DNA of 22,438 nucleotides, taken from positions 15,306 through 37,743 of the forward strand of contig DIAY01000123.1 of NCBI GenBank assembly GCA_002414905.1. The letters are read 5' to 3'. Positions 22,201 to 22,438 of the stretch are shown in pieces. The translations under genes and the position numbers were made by a program. This stretch comes from Holophagales bacterium UBA5066 (GTDB lineage Bacteria; Acidobacteriota; Thermoanaerobaculia; UBA5066). The notes under the pieces were generated by a model, which was not told where the DNA came from, made no database searches, and worked only from the letters and a program-made list of their open reading frames with translations. Numbering within the stretch: the first letter of the stretch is position 1; each line of letters starts with the position of its first letter.

Positions 22201-22331
22201 GTCCACCTCTCATCCCGCGTGTCGATCCGCCCTGCGCCGGAACCTCTGGCAGCAGATCTCGTCGATTCCTCCGGCCCCGACGGGCGCAGGAGTTCGCAAG
22301 GGCCAGGCCGTCGGCCGGTCGCCAGATTCAC
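22197..22331 (-). CDS. Candidate short ORF upstream of SPASM radical SAM gene
   Basis: A 44-residue reading frame from GTG at 22331, preceded by a perfect AGGAGG at 22337-22342 with 5 nt spacing. Its TGA overlaps the radical SAM start as GTGA, the pattern of translational coupling. The peptide starts MNLATGRRPGPCELLRPSG and is Gly/Arg/Ser-rich with one Cys. Third-position G/C is only about 70%, lower than neighbouring genes, which counts against a conserved protein. It may be a precursor peptide, a leader peptide or simply the ribosome-loading site of the radical SAM message. Confidence 0.35.
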   Translation of the reverse strand: MNLATGRRPGPCELLRPSGPEESTRSAARGSGAGRIDTRDERWT

Positions 22332-22415
22332 AGAGGCCTCCTCAGACACATTGAAGCGAGAGAGATGCTACCCCAGGCGGTGTCTTTGTTCGTCCGGGCG
22401 CGCTGCCGAGTGCCC
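22332..22415 (-). promoter_or_regulatory. Likely promoter region of the leftward radical SAM cluster
   Basis: This AT-richer stretch lies upstream of the strong AGGAGG at 22337-22342. No convincing -35/-10 pair could be picked; TAGCAT read leftward near 22365-22370 is a weak -10 candidate. Confidence 0.25.
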
Positions 22416-22438
22416 GGGTCGGGTCGGGTCGGGTCGGG
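22416..22438 (+). repeat. Tandem GGGTC pentamer repeat at window edge
   Basis: Four full GGGTC units plus a final GGG, running to the end of the window. The run has five G3 tracts separated by TC, enough for an intramolecular G-quadruplex on the plus strand. It may be a simple repeat that broke assembly, so its real length is unknown. Confidence 0.85.

Overview
High-GC, densely packed bacterial DNA. Secretory signal peptides, a lipoprotein, PKD-domain exported proteins and a periplasmic-type solute-binding protein suggest a Gram-negative-like, non-model lineage. The overall style (many exported repeat proteins, frequent GTG starts, B12 radical SAM enzymes) recalls Acidobacteriota-type genomes, but that placement is a guess. 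I see no rRNA, tRNA, CRISPR array, transposase or phage gene.

Layout. (1) 1-2427: the left edge holds the first 601 residues of a leftward protein made of two tandem tyrosine phenol-lyase/tryptophanase folds. The complete N-terminal copy has lost the PLP lysine and the phosphate-binding motif. The C-terminal copy keeps the phosphate-binding motif but runs off the window. An Lrp/AsnC-family regulator diverges from it across 112 bp. (2) 2514-4658: a metal/oxidative-stress-looking patch. It has two small exported Cys-rich proteins, a strong terminator, a DPS-like ferritin with a Cys pair, a DUF134 DNA-binding protein and a coupled 66-residue protein. (3) 4693-7729: an anchored alpha/beta hydrolase and an exported serine beta-lactamase-fold hydrolase, convergent and overlapping by 11 bp. 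(4) 7910-11319: a translationally coupled pair of exported beta-propeller/PKD and PKD proteins, closed by a strong terminator. (5) 11402-13615: a single-chain fusion of a NifS-type cysteine desulfurase and SelD selenophosphate synthetase. (6) 13644-16897: a multi-spanning GT-C-like membrane protein overlapping an oligopeptide-type solute-binding lipoprotein. (7) 22331-16920, leftward: a radical SAM/SPASM protein flanked by two possible short ORFs, an FAD-dependent DAO-family oxidase and two consecutive B12-binding radical SAM proteins.

Most notable: the tandem lyase looks like a built-in pseudo-heterodimer in which the two halves retain complementary active-site parts. The NifS-SelD fusion physically couples selenium release to selenophosphate synthesis. 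The radical SAM/oxidase run at the right may be an uncharacterised modification pathway, with two candidate small peptides fitting tightly around the SPASM gene. The short ORFs are weakly supported and are marked as such.
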